A stretch of DNA of 50,487 nucleotides from Moraxella canis (GCF_002014965.1 NZ_MUXT01000007.1:1-50487); one strand, 5' to 3'; numbered from the stretch's first letter, positions 17,116 to 29,115 are shown. Translations and numbers: made by a program. Notes: generated by a model not told the origin, from the sequence alone.

Positions 17116-18519
17116 ATGAGTCTGTTTGAAGATTTGCCAGTGCAAGATAGCGTCTCGCCAAATGATTTGGGTGAGCGTGTGTGGCAACTGTGCCTGCCTG
17201 ATTTACAGTTTGCCATGGCGGATAAAGACTTTCGTCAATGGATCGCACCCCTAAAGGCAGAAGTGAATGAGACTGAGCTTTTGCTGCTTGCGCCTAACAT
17301 GATGTGGGTGCGGCATGTCAAAGACAATTATCTAAGCCAAATCACCGATCTTGCTCGTCAGCATGGCAAAGGGGCGATCGGATCGGTTCGTATCGAGATG
17401 GTGGTGAGTACGACGCCAAGTGACGCTGCGCTCAAAAAAACCAAAACCAACAAAGCTACCACCAAAAAACCGGGCATTGTTGAAGGGCTGCCCATTGATC
17501 CAGGATTTACTTTTGATGTATTTGTCAAAGGTAAGTCCAATGCCTCTGCGTATAACGCTTGTAATGAACTTTCTAAAAAAGACAGTAAACATAACTACGG
17601 TCCCATCTTTATCTATGGCTCATCAGGTCTGGGCAAGACGCATTTGATGCATGCCATGGCGCATCGCTATCAAAAATACGGCAAGCGGTTTTTTTATTTT
17701 ACCAAAGATCACTTTTATAAGATCACGCTGGAAGCGTTTCGTACCAATGACATCGCACAGATGGAAAAAGAAATTTGCCAAGCGGATTTGCTGATCATTG
17801 ATGATGTGCATATGGTCAGTGGCTCAAAGGCGCCCAAGGTTACCGAAATTTTGATGAAGCTGTTTGATGCGTTTTCAGCCGGCGGCGCCCAAAAGCAAGT
17901 GGTGCTCGCCTCAGATCGTCCGCCTTCACAGATGACCAGTTTTGGTGAGCGCTATATTTCTCGCTTATCAAGCTGTTTGCAGCTGTCGATTGAGCCACCA
18001 GATATGGAGATGCGCGTTCAGATTTTGGAAAAAAAAGCCCAAGTGCTCAATTTGCTACTGCCCAAAGAGTGTGCGTTGTATATGGCGCAAAACCTACCGC
18101 CAGATGTGCGTGGCTTGGAAGGGGCGCTTAAACGCGTGCAGCTGTCTGCGACCATTTTGCGTAATGAGCCGGTCAGCTTGCCACTTGTCAAAGACGCCAT
18201 CAAAGACCAAGTTCAAGCGCGCGCTCGGGCATTGAATGCTGAGAGCATTCGTGATTTGGTGGCTGAGTATTATGAAATCTCCCCAAAGGATTTGATGGGC
18301 AAAAAACGCGCGCGCCACATCGCCAGACCCAGACAGATGGCGATGGCACTCATTCGCGAATTGACGCGTGACAGCTTCCCAGAAATTGGGCAGGTGTTTG
18401 GCGGTCGTGACCACACCACAGTCATGCATGCCTGTGAGAAGATCGAAGAGCTGCGCGCCCAAGATGCCAAAATTCAAAAGGATTATCATTCTTTGAAGAT
18501 GATGTTAGAATATGTCTAA
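17116..18519 (+). CDS. dnaA: Chromosomal replication initiator protein DnaA
   Basis: DnaA binds the boxes in oriC and melts it to start replication. The 467 residues comprise domain I (about 1-95), a short Lys/Thr-rich linker (about 105-120), the AAA+ domain with Walker A GSSGLGKT (168-175) and Walker B LLIIDDVHMVSG, and a helix-turn-helix domain IV with the DnaA signature GGRDHTTVMHACEKI near the C-terminus. The start has an AGGAT ribosome site. It lies immediately to the right of oriC, transcribed away from it, with dnaN following after 37 bp. Confidence 0.98.
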   Translation: MSLFEDLPVQDSVSPNDLGERVWQLCLPDLQFAMADKDFRQWIAPLKAEVNETELLLLAPNMMWVRHVKDNYLSQITDLARQHGKGAIGSVRIEMVVSTTPSDAALKKTKTNKATTKKPGIVEGLPIDPGFTFDVFVKGKSNASAYNACNELSKKDSKHNYGPIFIYGSSGLGKTHLMHAMAHRYQKYGKRFFYFTKDHFYKITLEAFRTNDIAQMEKEICQADLLIIDDVHMVSGSKAPKVTEILMKLFDAFSAGGAQKQVVLASDRPPSQMTSFGERYISRLSSCLQLSIEPPDMEMRVQILEKKAQVLNLLLPKECALYMAQNLPPDVRGLEGALKRVQLSATILRNEPVSLPLVKDAIKDQVQARARALNAESIRDLVAEYYEISPKDLMGKKRARHIARPRQMAMALIRELTRDSFPEIGQVFGGRDHTTVMHACEKIEELRAQDAKIQKDYHSLKMMLEYV

Positions 18520-18556
18520 ACACCGCCCTGGCAACCAACACATTCAGTGAGCTTTT

Positions 18557-19714
18557 ATGAAATTATCTATCAATCGCGACTTATTACTCAAAGCCATCAA
18601 TTTGGTGGTAAAGGCAGCAGACAAGCGCCATCGTTTTGCAATTTTAGCAAATATCAAATTGGTGCTCGAAGAAGGATTTTTGACACTGACAGCGTCGGAT
18701 TTGGAGCTTGAGCTGACCACACGATTTGCTTTGCCTGAAGGTGGCTGTATCCAGCCAGGCAGCACGACCTTGCCAGCTGAGATGTTTTTTAGCATTTGTA
18801 AGTCACTGCCAGAAGAGACGGTGATGATTGATGTGCCTGAGAACACCACACGCTGCATCATCACCAGTGGCACGGGCAGATATACATTAAGCTGCCTGCC
18901 TGCGGATGATTTTCCAAGCATCGGCACGGCGGCGCCTTTGAGTGTGATAAAAATCAGCCAAGGTGATCTTAGCAGCCTGATCCATCATACGCGCTTTGCG
19001 ATGGCGACCCAAGATGTGCGTTATTATTTGACGGGCATGCTGTTTGATATTGGGGAAAATACACTGACGGCAGTTGCGACAGATGGACACCGTTTGGCAG
19101 TGGCGCATCGAGTTCTGGACGAGACTTATACGCCCAATCAAGTCATCATTCCAGGTAAGGCAGTGGCTGAATTGGAGCGCTTGCTGATTGAGCTTGCCAA
19201 AACGGTTGATGAGTCTAATATCGTTGAGCTTGGTTTTGATACAGAATTTTTACAAGTCGGCTTGGTGCTAAAAGATGAAGACACTGGCAATGAGATCGCG
19301 GTGAAGCTGTCTGCACGACTGATTGAGGGTAAATTTCCTGACTATCGCCGCGTGATCCCCGCCAATAATGATAAAATTGTTTCATTTAATAAAGATGAAG
19401 CGGTCGATGTGCTGCGCCGCATCTCGGTACTAAATACCAAAGATGAGCCAGGCGTTTTGATGAATTTTGACACCACAGATTTTTGTAAAGTGGGCGTCAC
19501 CAACAAAACCCTTGGCGAAGCTGAAGAAATGCTTGGGGTTAATTATAGCGGTCACGCCATTGAGTTGACCTTTAATGAGGCATATCTGCGCGCGGTGCTC
19601 AATGTCTTAGAAGGAGAGATTCGCCTTGAGCTCAATCAGCCAAGCTCACCTGCGCTGATTTATCAAGCGGGCGATGATCTGCATCGCTATGTCATCATGC
19701 CGATGCGTCGCTAA
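18557..19714 (+). CDS. dnaN: DNA polymerase III beta subunit (sliding clamp)
   Basis: DnaN forms the ring-shaped clamp that tethers DNA polymerase III and many repair proteins to DNA. The 385 residues give the expected three repeated clamp folds; the start MKLSINRDLLLKAINLVVKA and the end HRYVIMPMRR are family-typical. YYLTGMLFDI and TDGHRLAVA are recognised conserved segments. It lies between dnaA and recF; the gap to recF is only 3 bp, implying translational coupling. Confidence 0.97.
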   Translation: MKLSINRDLLLKAINLVVKAADKRHRFAILANIKLVLEEGFLTLTASDLELELTTRFALPEGGCIQPGSTTLPAEMFFSICKSLPEETVMIDVPENTTRCIITSGTGRYTLSCLPADDFPSIGTAAPLSVIKISQGDLSSLIHHTRFAMATQDVRYYLTGMLFDIGENTLTAVATDGHRLAVAHRVLDETYTPNQVIIPGKAVAELERLLIELAKTVDESNIVELGFDTEFLQVGLVLKDEDTGNEIAVKLSARLIEGKFPDYRRVIPANNDKIVSFNKDEAVDVLRRISVLNTKDEPGVLMNFDTTDFCKVGVTNKTLGEAEEMLGVNYSGHAIELTFNEAYLRAVLNVLEGEIRLELNQPSSPALIYQAGDDLHRYVIMPMRR

Positions 19715-19717
19715 TCT

Positions 19718-20926
19718 ATGATTAAGCAGTTGCAAATACATGAGCTGCGCAATCTTAAGCAGGTGAATTTGACACTTGCGGCGTGTAATTTGATTGTGGG
19801 GGCTAATGGAAGTGGCAAAACATCGCTGTTAGAGGCGGTGTTTTTGTTGTCACGAGGCAAAAGCTTTCGCCACCATGAGCCTAGGCGATACATCCGCCAC
19901 CATCAAAGCGCTTGCACTGTGTGGGCGCGCACAACATTTGAAGACCCATGCACGCTTGCCATCCAAAAAAAGCTCGACGAGACAGGCAAGTCAGACACCA
20001 TTTTAAGATTTAATGATCACACCGTCCCAACCCAAAGTACGCTAAGCTTTCATCTGCCAACCTTGCTCATCGATCCTGTTAGCATGAGCTTATTGGATGA
20101 AGGCAGCGTCTCTCGGCGTCAGATGCTTGATTGGCTGGCTTTTCATATTCAGCCTAAGTTTTATCATCAGTGGTTACAATATCAGCGCCTACTCAAGCAA
20201 AGAAATGCCCTATTAAAACAGCCTGGCATTCATCATAAGCTGCCCGAGCTTTTTGCTTGGGATGAGCAGCTTGGATTTTATGCCCATGCTTTACACGAGC
20301 ATCGTTTGGCAGTTTTTGATCAATGGGTTGGGTATTTTGATGAGATGATTAAGCAGCTTTTGCCTGAGTATCATTCGTCGCTTAGCCTTCAATATTTGGC
20401 AGGTTTTGACCACTCAGAACCCCTGAGCCAAACCCTAAAGGCGCGTCTTAATCAAGACATCGACTTAGGTTATACGCGCATCGGTGCGCACCGCGCGGAT
20501 ATCAATGTCAAAATCCATTTTCAAAACGAGCAAGGACAAAAGATCCGCGAACAAGCCACGCATGTTTTATCGCGCGGTGAAAAAAAACTGCTCATCACCG
20601 CCCTGAAGCTGTCTCAGCTAAAGCTGATGTGCCATGCTATCCAGGAAGCATCGGTGCAGACAGCTCATCCGCCAGTGGTCTTGATTGATGATCTTGATGC
20701 TGAGCTTGATGATGATGCCATTGAAATTTTGCTCAAAACAGTGCTGTCGTTGCCTTGTCAAGTGATCATCACCAGTCTGAATGCACAGACGCACCAAAAA
20801 ATCTTAGCGCTTAAGCCTGACATCTCTACGGCGACTTTTGTGTCAAGTCAGCCTAATACCGAAAATTTATCTTATAAGATGTTTCATGTGGAACAAGGCG
20901 AATTTCAAGAGTGTTACACCTCATAA
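19718..20926 (+). CDS. recF: DNA replication and repair protein RecF
   Basis: RecF is an SMC-like ATPase that helps load RecA at single-strand gaps with RecO and RecR. Walker A is GANGSGKT (28-35), followed by SLLEAVFLLSRGKSFR. The signature VLSRGEKKLLITALKLSQ and Walker B PVVLIDDLDAELDD are visible. At 402 residues it is somewhat longer than E. coli RecF (357), with the extra length near the C-terminus. A parS-like sequence overlaps the codons for MFHVEQ (20880-20895) near the end. The next gene, gyrB, has its own promoter 137 bp on. Confidence 0.96.
   Translation: MIKQLQIHELRNLKQVNLTLAACNLIVGANGSGKTSLLEAVFLLSRGKSFRHHEPRRYIRHHQSACTVWARTTFEDPCTLAIQKKLDETGKSDTILRFNDHTVPTQSTLSFHLPTLLIDPVSMSLLDEGSVSRRQMLDWLAFHIQPKFYHQWLQYQRLLKQRNALLKQPGIHHKLPELFAWDEQLGFYAHALHEHRLAVFDQWVGYFDEMIKQLLPEYHSSLSLQYLAGFDHSEPLSQTLKARLNQDIDLGYTRIGAHRADINVKIHFQNEQGQKIREQATHVLSRGEKKLLITALKLSQLKLMCHAIQEASVQTAHPPVVLIDDLDAELDDDAIEILLKTVLSLPCQVIITSLNAQTHQKILALKPDISTATFVSSQPNTENLSYKMFHVEQGEFQECYTS
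20880..20895. other. parS-like site 5 (within recF)
   Basis: TGTTTCATGTGGAACA differs from the ParB consensus at positions 8 and 12. It lies about 4 kb right of oriC. Confidence 0.5.
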
Positions 20927-20982
20927 GGCCTACAAAATACCCGCCAAAAGCTAGGCATGACAATGACTTTTTGTAAAAAAAA

Positions 20983-20991
20983 TGCTATAAT
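20983..20991 (+). promoter_or_regulatory. gyrB extended -10 promoter
   Basis: TGCTATAAT, a perfect extended -10, lies 72 bp before the gyrB ATG. The leader ends in a good ribosome site, AAGGAAG. Confidence 0.7.
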
Positions 20992-21054
20992 AAGCCCTGT
21001 TTTTTTTATGAATCATCGTGGGTAATTTTCTTAAAAATTAACCGCCATATTTAA

Positions 21055-23523
<2,469 letters not shown>

Positions 23524-23531
23524 ATCATAAC

Positions 23532-23559
23532 ACCGATGCCTAAAAAGCATCGGTTTTTT
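23532..23559 (+). terminator. Terminator after gyrB
   Basis: ACCGATGC (23532-23539) pairs with GCATCGGT (23547-23554), loop 7 nt, followed by a run of T. Confidence 0.92.
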
Positions 23560-23640
23560 AGACTGCGCTAAAAGCATGGCTTGATGCATGATAATTTAAG
23601 CGCTCAAGCGCATTAGCCACTTATTTTTAGACTCAAAAAA

Positions 23641-23649
23641 TGCTAAAAT
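23641..23649 (+). promoter_or_regulatory. guaA extended -10 promoter
   Basis: TGCTAAAAT, continuing as TGCTAAAATAGCGCA, shares 12 bases (TGCTAAAATAGC) with the rarA promoter. It lies 47 bp before the guaA ATG. Confidence 0.6.
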
Positions 23650-23696
23650 AGCGCAAATTTTATGCCGTTTATTCTACTTATCTGTAAGGTGTCTCA

Positions 23697-25256
23697 ATGA
23701 CCAACATTACCCAAGACCGCATTCTTATTCTTGATTTTGGCTCACAGTACAGCCAACTCATTGCCCGCCGTGTCCGCGAAGCAGGCGTGTACTCTGAAAT
23801 GCACGCTTTTGATATGTCTGATGAAGAGATTCGTGCATTTAATCCCAAAGGGATTATTTTGTCTGGCGGTCCTGAAAGCGTTCATGAAGCAGGCTCACCA
23901 CGAGCACCAGAAGCGGTATTTGAGCTTGGCGTGCCTGTTTTGGGGATTTGCTATGGTTTTCAGACCATGTCTGAGCAGTTGGGTGGTAGGGTTGAAGCGG
24001 GTGATGTGCATGAATTTGGCTATGCCAAAATTGATATCGCACATCAAGATAAGCTGCTTAGCAAAATTAGCGACGAAAAAAATCAATCCGAAGTCTGGAT
24101 GAGCCACGGGGATAAAGTAGCCAGCTTGCCAGAAGGCTTTACTGTGACATCATCCACCCCAAGCTGCCCTTATGCATCTGCTTCTGACGAAAGCCGTGGA
24201 TTTTATGGCGTGCAGTTCCACCCAGAGGTCACACATACCCAAAAAGGTGTGGAGCTGATCTCAAACTTTGTCCACATCATTTGTAGCTGCGGCAATGCGT
24301 GGAATTCTGAAAATATCATCGAGATGCGCATCCAGCAGCTTCAAGAGCAAATTGGCGATCAAAAAGTCTTACTTGGCTTATCAGGCGGTGTGGACAGCTC
24401 TGTGGTTGCAGCACTGCTACATCGTGCGATCGGAGATCAGCTGACGTGCGTGTTCGTGGATAATGGGCTTTTGCGCTTAAACGAAGGCGATCAAGTGATG
24501 CAAATGTTCGCCGACAATATGGGTATTCGTGTGATTCGTGCTGACAGTGAGGCACGTTTTTTGAGTGCGCTTGCAGGCGTGACTGATCCTGAAGCTAAGC
24601 GTAAAGTTATTGGACGCGAGTTTATCGAAGTGTTCTCAGAAGAGGCGCGTAAGCTTGATGGCGTTAAGTTCTTGGCTCAAGGCACAATTTATCCTGATGT
24701 CATCGAGTCGGCAGCCAGCAAACAAGGCAAAGCCCATGTGATCAAATCACATCACAATGTGGGCGGTCTGCCTGATGATTTGGCGTTTGAGCTGGTCGAG
24801 CCTTTGCGTGATTTATTTAAGGATGAAGTCCGTAAATTGGGTGTTGCACTGGGCATTCCGCATCATATGATTTATCGCCATCCTTTCCCTGGTCCTGGCT
24901 TAGGCGTTCGTATCTTGGGTGAAGTTAAAAAAGAGTATGCCGATATCTTGCGTTTAGCGGATGATATTTTTATGCAGGAGCTTCGCCAATCAGGCTGGTA
25001 TGATAAGACCGCACAAGCCTTTGCGGTGTTTCAGCCTGTCAAATCGGTGGGCGTCGTCGGCGATGGCAGACGCTATGCGTGGGTGATCGCTCTGCGTGCG
25101 GTCGAGACCGTGGACTTTATGACCGCTCGCTTTGCTCATTTGCCTTATGAGTTGGTGGATAGAATCTCAACGCGTATTATGAATGAGATCAAGGATGTCT
25201 CTCGTGTGGTTTATGATGTCTCAAGTAAGCCACCTGCGACGATTGAATGGGAATAA
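23697..25256 (+). CDS. guaA: GMP synthase (glutamine-hydrolysing)
   Basis: GuaA aminates XMP to GMP using glutamine and ATP. The class I amidotransferase domain (about 1-200) has the nucleophile C85 in GICYGFQ and the His-Glu pair in [10 protein letters not shown]. The ATP pyrophosphatase domain has the PP-loop LSGGVDSSV. The C-terminal dimerisation domain has [16 protein letters not shown] and ends [13 protein letters not shown]. Length (519) is normal. guaB, its usual partner, is not here; guaA has its own promoter and terminator. Confidence 0.98.
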   Translation: MTNITQDRILILDFGSQYSQLIARRVREAGVYSEMHAFDMSDEEIRAFNPKGIILSGGPESVHEAGSPRAPEAVFELGVPVLGICYGFQTMSEQLGGRVEAGDVHEFGYAKIDIAHQDKLLSKISDEKNQSEVWMSHGDKVASLPEGFTVTSSTPSCPYASASDESRGFYGVQFHPEVTHTQKGVELISNFVHIICSCGNAWNSENIIEMRIQQLQEQIGDQKVLLGLSGGVDSSVVAALLHRAIGDQLTCVFVDNGLLRLNEGDQVMQMFADNMGIRVIRADSEARFLSALAGVTDPEAKRKVIGREFIEVFSEEARKLDGVKFLAQGTIYPDVIESAASKQGKAHVIKSHHNVGGLPDDLAFELVEPLRDLFKDEVRKLGVALGIPHHMIYRHPFPGPGLGVRILGEVKKEYADILRLADDIFMQELRQSGWYDKTAQAFAVFQPVKSVGVVGDGRRYAWVIALRAVETVDFMTARFAHLPYELVDRISTRIMNEIKDVSRVVYDVSSKPPATIEWE

Positions 25257-25278
25257 TCAGCATATCTGATGAGACCTG

Positions 25279-25313
25279 ATCGCTCAGCCGCCTTGGTTGG
25301 GCGATTTTTTTTT
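25279..25313 (+). terminator. Terminator after guaA
   Basis: ATCGCTCAGCC (25279-25289) pairs with GGTTGGGCGAT (25295-25305) including two G:U pairs, loop 5 nt, then a nine-T run. Confidence 0.9.
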
Positions 25314-25431
25314 GATCTTTACTTTATGAGCTTTAACTTACTTTATGATCTTTAAATTGTCATAAAAACTAAGTCTTATTGTCATCATTGCTGACTACAA
25401 TGCCATCAAAAGTACTATTTATGGAGTTATA

Positions 25432-26649
25432 ATGAAACTGTATATCGCCAAAACACATATTTTCTTAGCGCTGATGGCGGGTTTGTCATCTATGGCATGG
25501 GCAAATCCTGCGGCAACTTTGACAGGGTTTGCCAAACTGGATGTCGAAACTTATGCCACAGGTCCAATCTCAGGTAGGGCAGCTAAGACAGCTAATGGCA
25601 TCGTTGCACCCTTTAAGGCACAACCGGTTCAGGGGTTTTCTGGCGCCCTAAAAAACCATGATGGCAGCTATACTGTGTTGGCAGATAATGGTTATGGCGC
25701 CAAGGATAATTCGGCAGATTTTTTATTGCGGATTTATCATCTTGATGTCGATTTTCGCTCCAAAGAAGGGGGTAGTGGCGAGGTGAAAGTATTGGATTTT
25801 ATTCAGCTTCGCGACCCTAACAAGCTCATCCCCTTTGAAATTGTCAATGAAAGCTCAGCTGACAGACTCTTAACAGGTGCAGACTTTGACCCTGAGTCTA
25901 TTCAGCGAACCTCTGACGGCAGTTATTGGATCGGTGAAGAGTTTGGACCCTTTTTACTGCATTTTGATAAACAAGGCGTTTTGATTGATCCGCCGATCGC
26001 ATTGCCACATCCGAATCAGAAAAATCAGCAGCTGCGCTCACCTCAAAACCCTTTAGACACTAAATACTCATCACCTGCTACCGTGCAGCGCAGTGGCGGC
26101 TTTGAAGGGATGGCGCTGTCGGCTGACGGCAAATTTTTATACCCCACGCTAGAAAAGCCATTAACTGATGCAAGCACCAAGCAGTTGCTGATCTCTGAAT
26201 TTGATGTTCAGAAAAAAGCTTATACAGGCAACCATTACTGGTTTGTGCTGGATGAAAGAGCGACAGCGATTGGTGATTTTCAGATGATTGATAACCGATC
26301 AGGGATTGTGATTGAGCGAGATGATACCGAAAACGATTGGAATGGCTATAAAAAATTGATCCGCATTACACTTGGCCAGTCAGGTCAAGCAGTTGATCGC
26401 ACCGATCTTGTTGATCTGATGAACATTGATAATCCTGATCATTTGTACGGTCCTGTTCGAGCAGGTGATATGGGTGTGGGTCAAAGATTTACTTTCCCAT
26501 TTTTTACCATCGAAGATATTATCATTGAAGATGATCGCACTATTACAGTGCTTAATGATAATAATTTTCCAAGCTCGTCAGGGCGTAATGCAAATTTGGC
26601 GGATGACAATGAAATCATTCGTCTAAATTTACATCAGCCCCTGCGCTGA
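25432..26649 (+). CDS. Secreted esterase-like protein of the phytase-like family
   Basis: The 405-residue protein has an N-terminal signal peptide (KTHIFLALMAGLSSMAWA, cleavage near residue 24), so it is exported to the periplasm or beyond. The mature part resembles the "esterase-like activity of phytase" domain, a predicted beta-propeller. Supporting segments are FSGALKNHDGSYTVLADNGYG, DPESIQRTSDGSYWIGEEFGP, SGGFEGMALSADGKFLYPTLE and VLNDNNFPSSSGR. Substrate is unknown; the family is linked to phosphoester or ester cleavage on thin evidence. It stands alone with its own terminator. Family call moderate, activity inferred. Confidence 0.82.
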   Translation: MKLYIAKTHIFLALMAGLSSMAWANPAATLTGFAKLDVETYATGPISGRAAKTANGIVAPFKAQPVQGFSGALKNHDGSYTVLADNGYGAKDNSADFLLRIYHLDVDFRSKEGGSGEVKVLDFIQLRDPNKLIPFEIVNESSADRLLTGADFDPESIQRTSDGSYWIGEEFGPFLLHFDKQGVLIDPPIALPHPNQKNQQLRSPQNPLDTKYSSPATVQRSGGFEGMALSADGKFLYPTLEKPLTDASTKQLLISEFDVQKKAYTGNHYWFVLDERATAIGDFQMIDNRSGIVIERDDTENDWNGYKKLIRITLGQSGQAVDRTDLVDLMNIDNPDHLYGPVRAGDMGVGQRFTFPFFTIEDIIIEDDRTITVLNDNNFPSSSGRNANLADDNEIIRLNLHQPLR

Positions 26650-26675
26650 TTAGATCGCTTGATAGCAACTCACCT

Positions 26676-26713
26676 AATAAATAAGCTCAATTTAGATATT
26701 GAGCTTATTTATT
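26676..26713. terminator. Strong hairpin after the phytase-like gene
   Basis: Perfect 16-bp stem AATAAATAAGCTCAAT (26676-26691) and ATTGAGCTTATTTATT (26698-26713), loop 6 nt, starting 27 bp after the stop. Confidence 0.85.
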
Positions 26714-26803
26714 TGAAGGCAATCAAAAACAAGACAGACTTAGCAATACTTTAGTAACATTAAATATCAATTGTTAAAAATTTGTCAAAGAATATGTAAA
26801 TCC

Positions 26804-26832
26804 TTGTAATTATCATGGGATTTGGCTATGAT
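26804..26832 (+). promoter_or_regulatory. Promoter of the RlpA-like/FKBP operon
   Basis: -35 TTGTAA (26804-26809), 17-bp spacer, -10 TATGAT (26827-26832), about 80 bp before the first ATG. Confidence 0.55.
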
Positions 26833-26912
26833 ACGCCATTATTTTTGAGATTTTAGTGAAACTGCACTGAAATCAACATAAATCCACCAAAGGCTAAAAG
26901 CCTAAGGATCAG

Positions 26913-27410
26913 ATGATGAAAAAGATTTTTGTAGCTGCTTTGGCGCTGTCTGCCTTGTCTGCTCAAGCGGCGACCGTCACTTATTATGGTGATAAATTTC
27001 ATGGTCGCAAAACGGCAAATGGCGAGCGTTTTAACCAAAATGCGATGACCTGTGCCAGCAACAGCCATAAATTTGGTACGCATCTTAAAGTGACCAATAC
27101 CGCCAATGGTAAATCAGTTGTTTGTCGAGTGAACGACCGCGGCGGCTTTAGTAAATATGGCGTGACCTTGGATTTGTCAAAAGGCGCATTTGCTAAAATT
27201 GCACCGCTTTCTCAAGGTCGTGCGCGCGTCACCATCGAAAAAGTCAGTGGCTCAACCGCCCAAGACACCCAAGGCATCGAAAGTAGCACACTGGCACAAG
27301 ACAGCCTAAGTGCACAAAAAGTGGCTGAAGCGTTATCACAAGTTGAAAAAGTGTCAACCGAACACACCACTCGCATCACTTTGGCAAGCAATACTTCAGT
27401 GACCGAATAA
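26913..27410 (+). CDS. RlpA-like double-psi beta-barrel secreted protein
   Basis: The 165-residue protein has a signal peptide (MMKKIFVAALALSALSAQA) followed by a double-psi beta-barrel domain: ATVTYYGDKFHGRKTANGERFNQ, MTCASNSHKFGTHLKVTN, VVCRVNDRGGF and VTLDLSKGAFAKIAPLSQGRARVTIE. RlpA family proteins are septal or outer-membrane lytic transglycosylases acting on denuded glycan. This one has no lipobox and no C-terminal SPOR domain, so septal targeting is unclear. The tail (about 110-165) is Ser/Thr/Gln-rich and low complexity. It is followed after 12 bp by an FKBP gene, suggesting one transcript for envelope functions. Confidence 0.88.
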   Translation: MMKKIFVAALALSALSAQAATVTYYGDKFHGRKTANGERFNQNAMTCASNSHKFGTHLKVTNTANGKSVVCRVNDRGGFSKYGVTLDLSKGAFAKIAPLSQGRARVTIEKVSGSTAQDTQGIESSTLAQDSLSAQKVAEALSQVEKVSTEHTTRITLASNTSVTE

Positions 27411-27422
27411 GAAGTAAAGCTT

Positions 27423-27782
27423 ATGATAAAAGCGACAGATATTGTGGTTGGCACAGGCAAAACTGCCGTTAAAGGTGCCTTGATTCTCACTGAATACACC
27501 GGCTATCTGATGGATGGTACGGTGTTTGATGCTTCTGCGCACCGTGGTCGTCCGTTTGAGTGCGTGATCGGCACAGGTCGCGTGATCAAAGGTTGGGATT
27601 TGGGCGTGCTAGGCTTTGATGACTCAGGCGTTAGTGTGGCGCCCATGCAAGTTGGCGGTAGGCGAGAATTAATCGTGCCTGCGCAGTTGGCGTATGGTGA
27701 TCGTGCGATTGGTAAAATTCCGCCCAACTCACCGCTGCGTTGTGAGATTGAGCTATTAGAAGTGCGCACTCGTGACGACTGA
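27423..27782 (+). CDS. FKBP-type peptidyl-prolyl cis-trans isomerase
   Basis: A single FKBP domain of 119 residues: VKGALILTEYTGYLMDGTVFDAS, RPFECVIGTGRVIKGWDLGV, GGRRELIVPAQLAYGDRA and IPPNSPLRCEIELLEV. These include the hydrophobic/aromatic active-site residues (Y, F/D in TVFDAS, VIKGWD, AYGD). It catalyses Xaa-Pro isomerisation. There is no signal peptide, so it is cytoplasmic, unlike the exported FkpA. It is co-transcribed with the preceding RlpA-like gene. Its terminator loop contains the promoter of the next gene. Confidence 0.93.
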   Translation: MIKATDIVVGTGKTAVKGALILTEYTGYLMDGTVFDASAHRGRPFECVIGTGRVIKGWDLGVLGFDDSGVSVAPMQVGGRRELIVPAQLAYGDRAIGKIPPNSPLRCEIELLEVRTRDD

Positions 27783-27816
27783 CAAGATCGATGCTCAAAA
27801 GCATAGCCCGACCGCC

Positions 27817-27852
27817 AAAAGCTTGCTATAATAAACTTAAGCAAGCTTTTTT
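27817..27852 (+). terminator. FKBP terminator carrying the next gene's promoter in its loop
   Basis: AAAAGCTTGC (27817-27826) pairs with GCAAGCTTTT (27841-27850) plus trailing T. The 14-nt loop overlaps TGCTATAAT (27824-27832), the extended -10 for the decarboxylase gene. Confidence 0.8.
27824..27832 (+). promoter_or_regulatory. Decarboxylase extended -10 promoter
   Basis: TGCTATAAT, a perfect extended -10, lies about 90 bp before the GTG start and sits in the left stem and loop of the FKBP terminator. Confidence 0.65.
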
Positions 27853-27923
27853 GATGCGTTTCATTATTTGCTTAACAAAACACATCAACACAGCTTTAAA
27901 AAATTTTATAGGAGCAAGTCTTA

Positions 27924-29099
27924 GTGATTAAGATTGATCAATATTTTAGCCAAGCTCAGTGGCAAAAATTTACCCAAGCGGCAGAAGGTCAAGAGACGCC
28001 TTTATTGGTGGTTGATTTGAGTCGAATTAAGACCAAATATGAAGAGATGGTCGTGCTATTTCCTAAGGCAAAAATCCATTATGCCATGAAAGCAAGTCCG
28101 GCCACCGAAGTGGTCAAATATTTGGCTGATTTGGGCTCAAATTTTGACTGTGCATCGATTTATGAGTTGGATCGTGTGCTGGACTGTGGCGTGTCACCTG
28201 ATCGCATTTCTTATGGTAATACCATCAAAAAAGCAGATCATGTGAAGTATGCCTACAATAAAGGCATTACTTTATATGCCACAGATTCTAAAGCAGATCT
28301 AATTAATATCGCTAATAACGCGCCTGGCTCTAAGGTATTTGTCCGTATTTTGGTGCATGGTGCTGACACCGCCGAATGGCCGCTCTCACGCAAATTCGGC
28401 TGTCATCCTGACATGGCGATCGATTTACTTGTCCAAGCAAAAAATCTAGGTCTTGTCCCTTATGGCATCTCATTTCATGTGGGCAGTCAGCAAAAAGATG
28501 TGGCAGCGTGGGATGATGCGCTTGCTAAGGTTAAATATATGTTTGACTGGATGAAATATGAAGAAGGGATTAAGCTTCAAATGATCAATTTGGGCGGCGG
28601 ATTCCCAACCAATTACATCAGTGAAGTCAACCCAATTTCAGTCTATGCCGAAGAGATTCACCGCTATTTGTCCGAAGACTTCGATGAAGATGAGATGCCC
28701 GAAATTATCTTAGAGCCAGGGCGCTCTATGGTGGGCGACAGTGGCGTTTTGGTCTCAGAAGTTGTCTTGATCAGTCGTAAATCACGCACTGATTTGACCC
28801 GATGGGTGTACACAGATGTGGGCTTATTCCAAGGCTTGATCGAAACTTTGGGTGAGGCGATCAAATATCCAGTCTATACGCCAAAAATGGAAACCGCCAC
28901 CGAAAAAGGTACGGTGATTTTGGCAGGTCCAACTTGCGACAGCACCGATATCATGTATGAAGATGCAGCTTATAAGCTGCCTCAAGACCTTGAGATCGGC
29001 GATAAACTCTACTGGCTGACGACAGGCGCCTATACCAATTCTTATTCATCGGTTGAGTTTAATGGTTTTCCGCCTTTAAAAGTCAAATACATTGAATAA
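27924..29099 (+). CDS. speC: Ornithine/lysine decarboxylase (type III PLP, alanine-racemase fold)
   Basis: The enzyme belongs to the eukaryotic-type ornithine decarboxylase group, not the large E. coli SpeC type. The PLP lysine is in IHYAMKASP, the dimer-interface cysteine is in GPTCDSTD, and HVGSQ, LGGGFPTNY, LEPGRSMVG and YSSVEFNGFPP fit ODC rather than diaminopimelate decarboxylase. 391 residues is the right length. Decarboxylation of ornithine yields putrescine; lysine to cadaverine is possible, and substrate cannot be decided by eye. The start is GTG at 27924, with TAGGAG about 10 bp upstream. avtA follows after 39 bp, with a parS-like palindrome between them. The symbol is used in the Pseudomonas sense. 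Confidence 0.85.
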   Translation: MIKIDQYFSQAQWQKFTQAAEGQETPLLVVDLSRIKTKYEEMVVLFPKAKIHYAMKASPATEVVKYLADLGSNFDCASIYELDRVLDCGVSPDRISYGNTIKKADHVKYAYNKGITLYATDSKADLINIANNAPGSKVFVRILVHGADTAEWPLSRKFGCHPDMAIDLLVQAKNLGLVPYGISFHVGSQQKDVAAWDDALAKVKYMFDWMKYEEGIKLQMINLGGGFPTNYISEVNPISVYAEEIHRYLSEDFDEDEMPEIILEPGRSMVGDSGVLVSEVVLISRKSRTDLTRWVYTDVGLFQGLIETLGEAIKYPVYTPKMETATEKGTVILAGPTCDSTDIMYEDAAYKLPQDLEIGDKLYWLTTGAYTNSYSSVEFNGFPPLKVKYIE

Positions 29100-29115
29100 T
29101 GTTTCACATGAAACA
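29100..29115. other. parS-like site 6 (intergenic)
   Basis: TGTTTCACATGAAACA, one mismatch to consensus (position 9). It is the only one of the seven in a gap and lies about 12 kb right of oriC. Confidence 0.75.

Noticed and set aside
27924..29099. Diaminopimelate decarboxylase (lysA) call
   Set aside because: The GPTCDSTD and FNGFPP blocks fit ornithine decarboxylase better, despite the HVGSQ motif.
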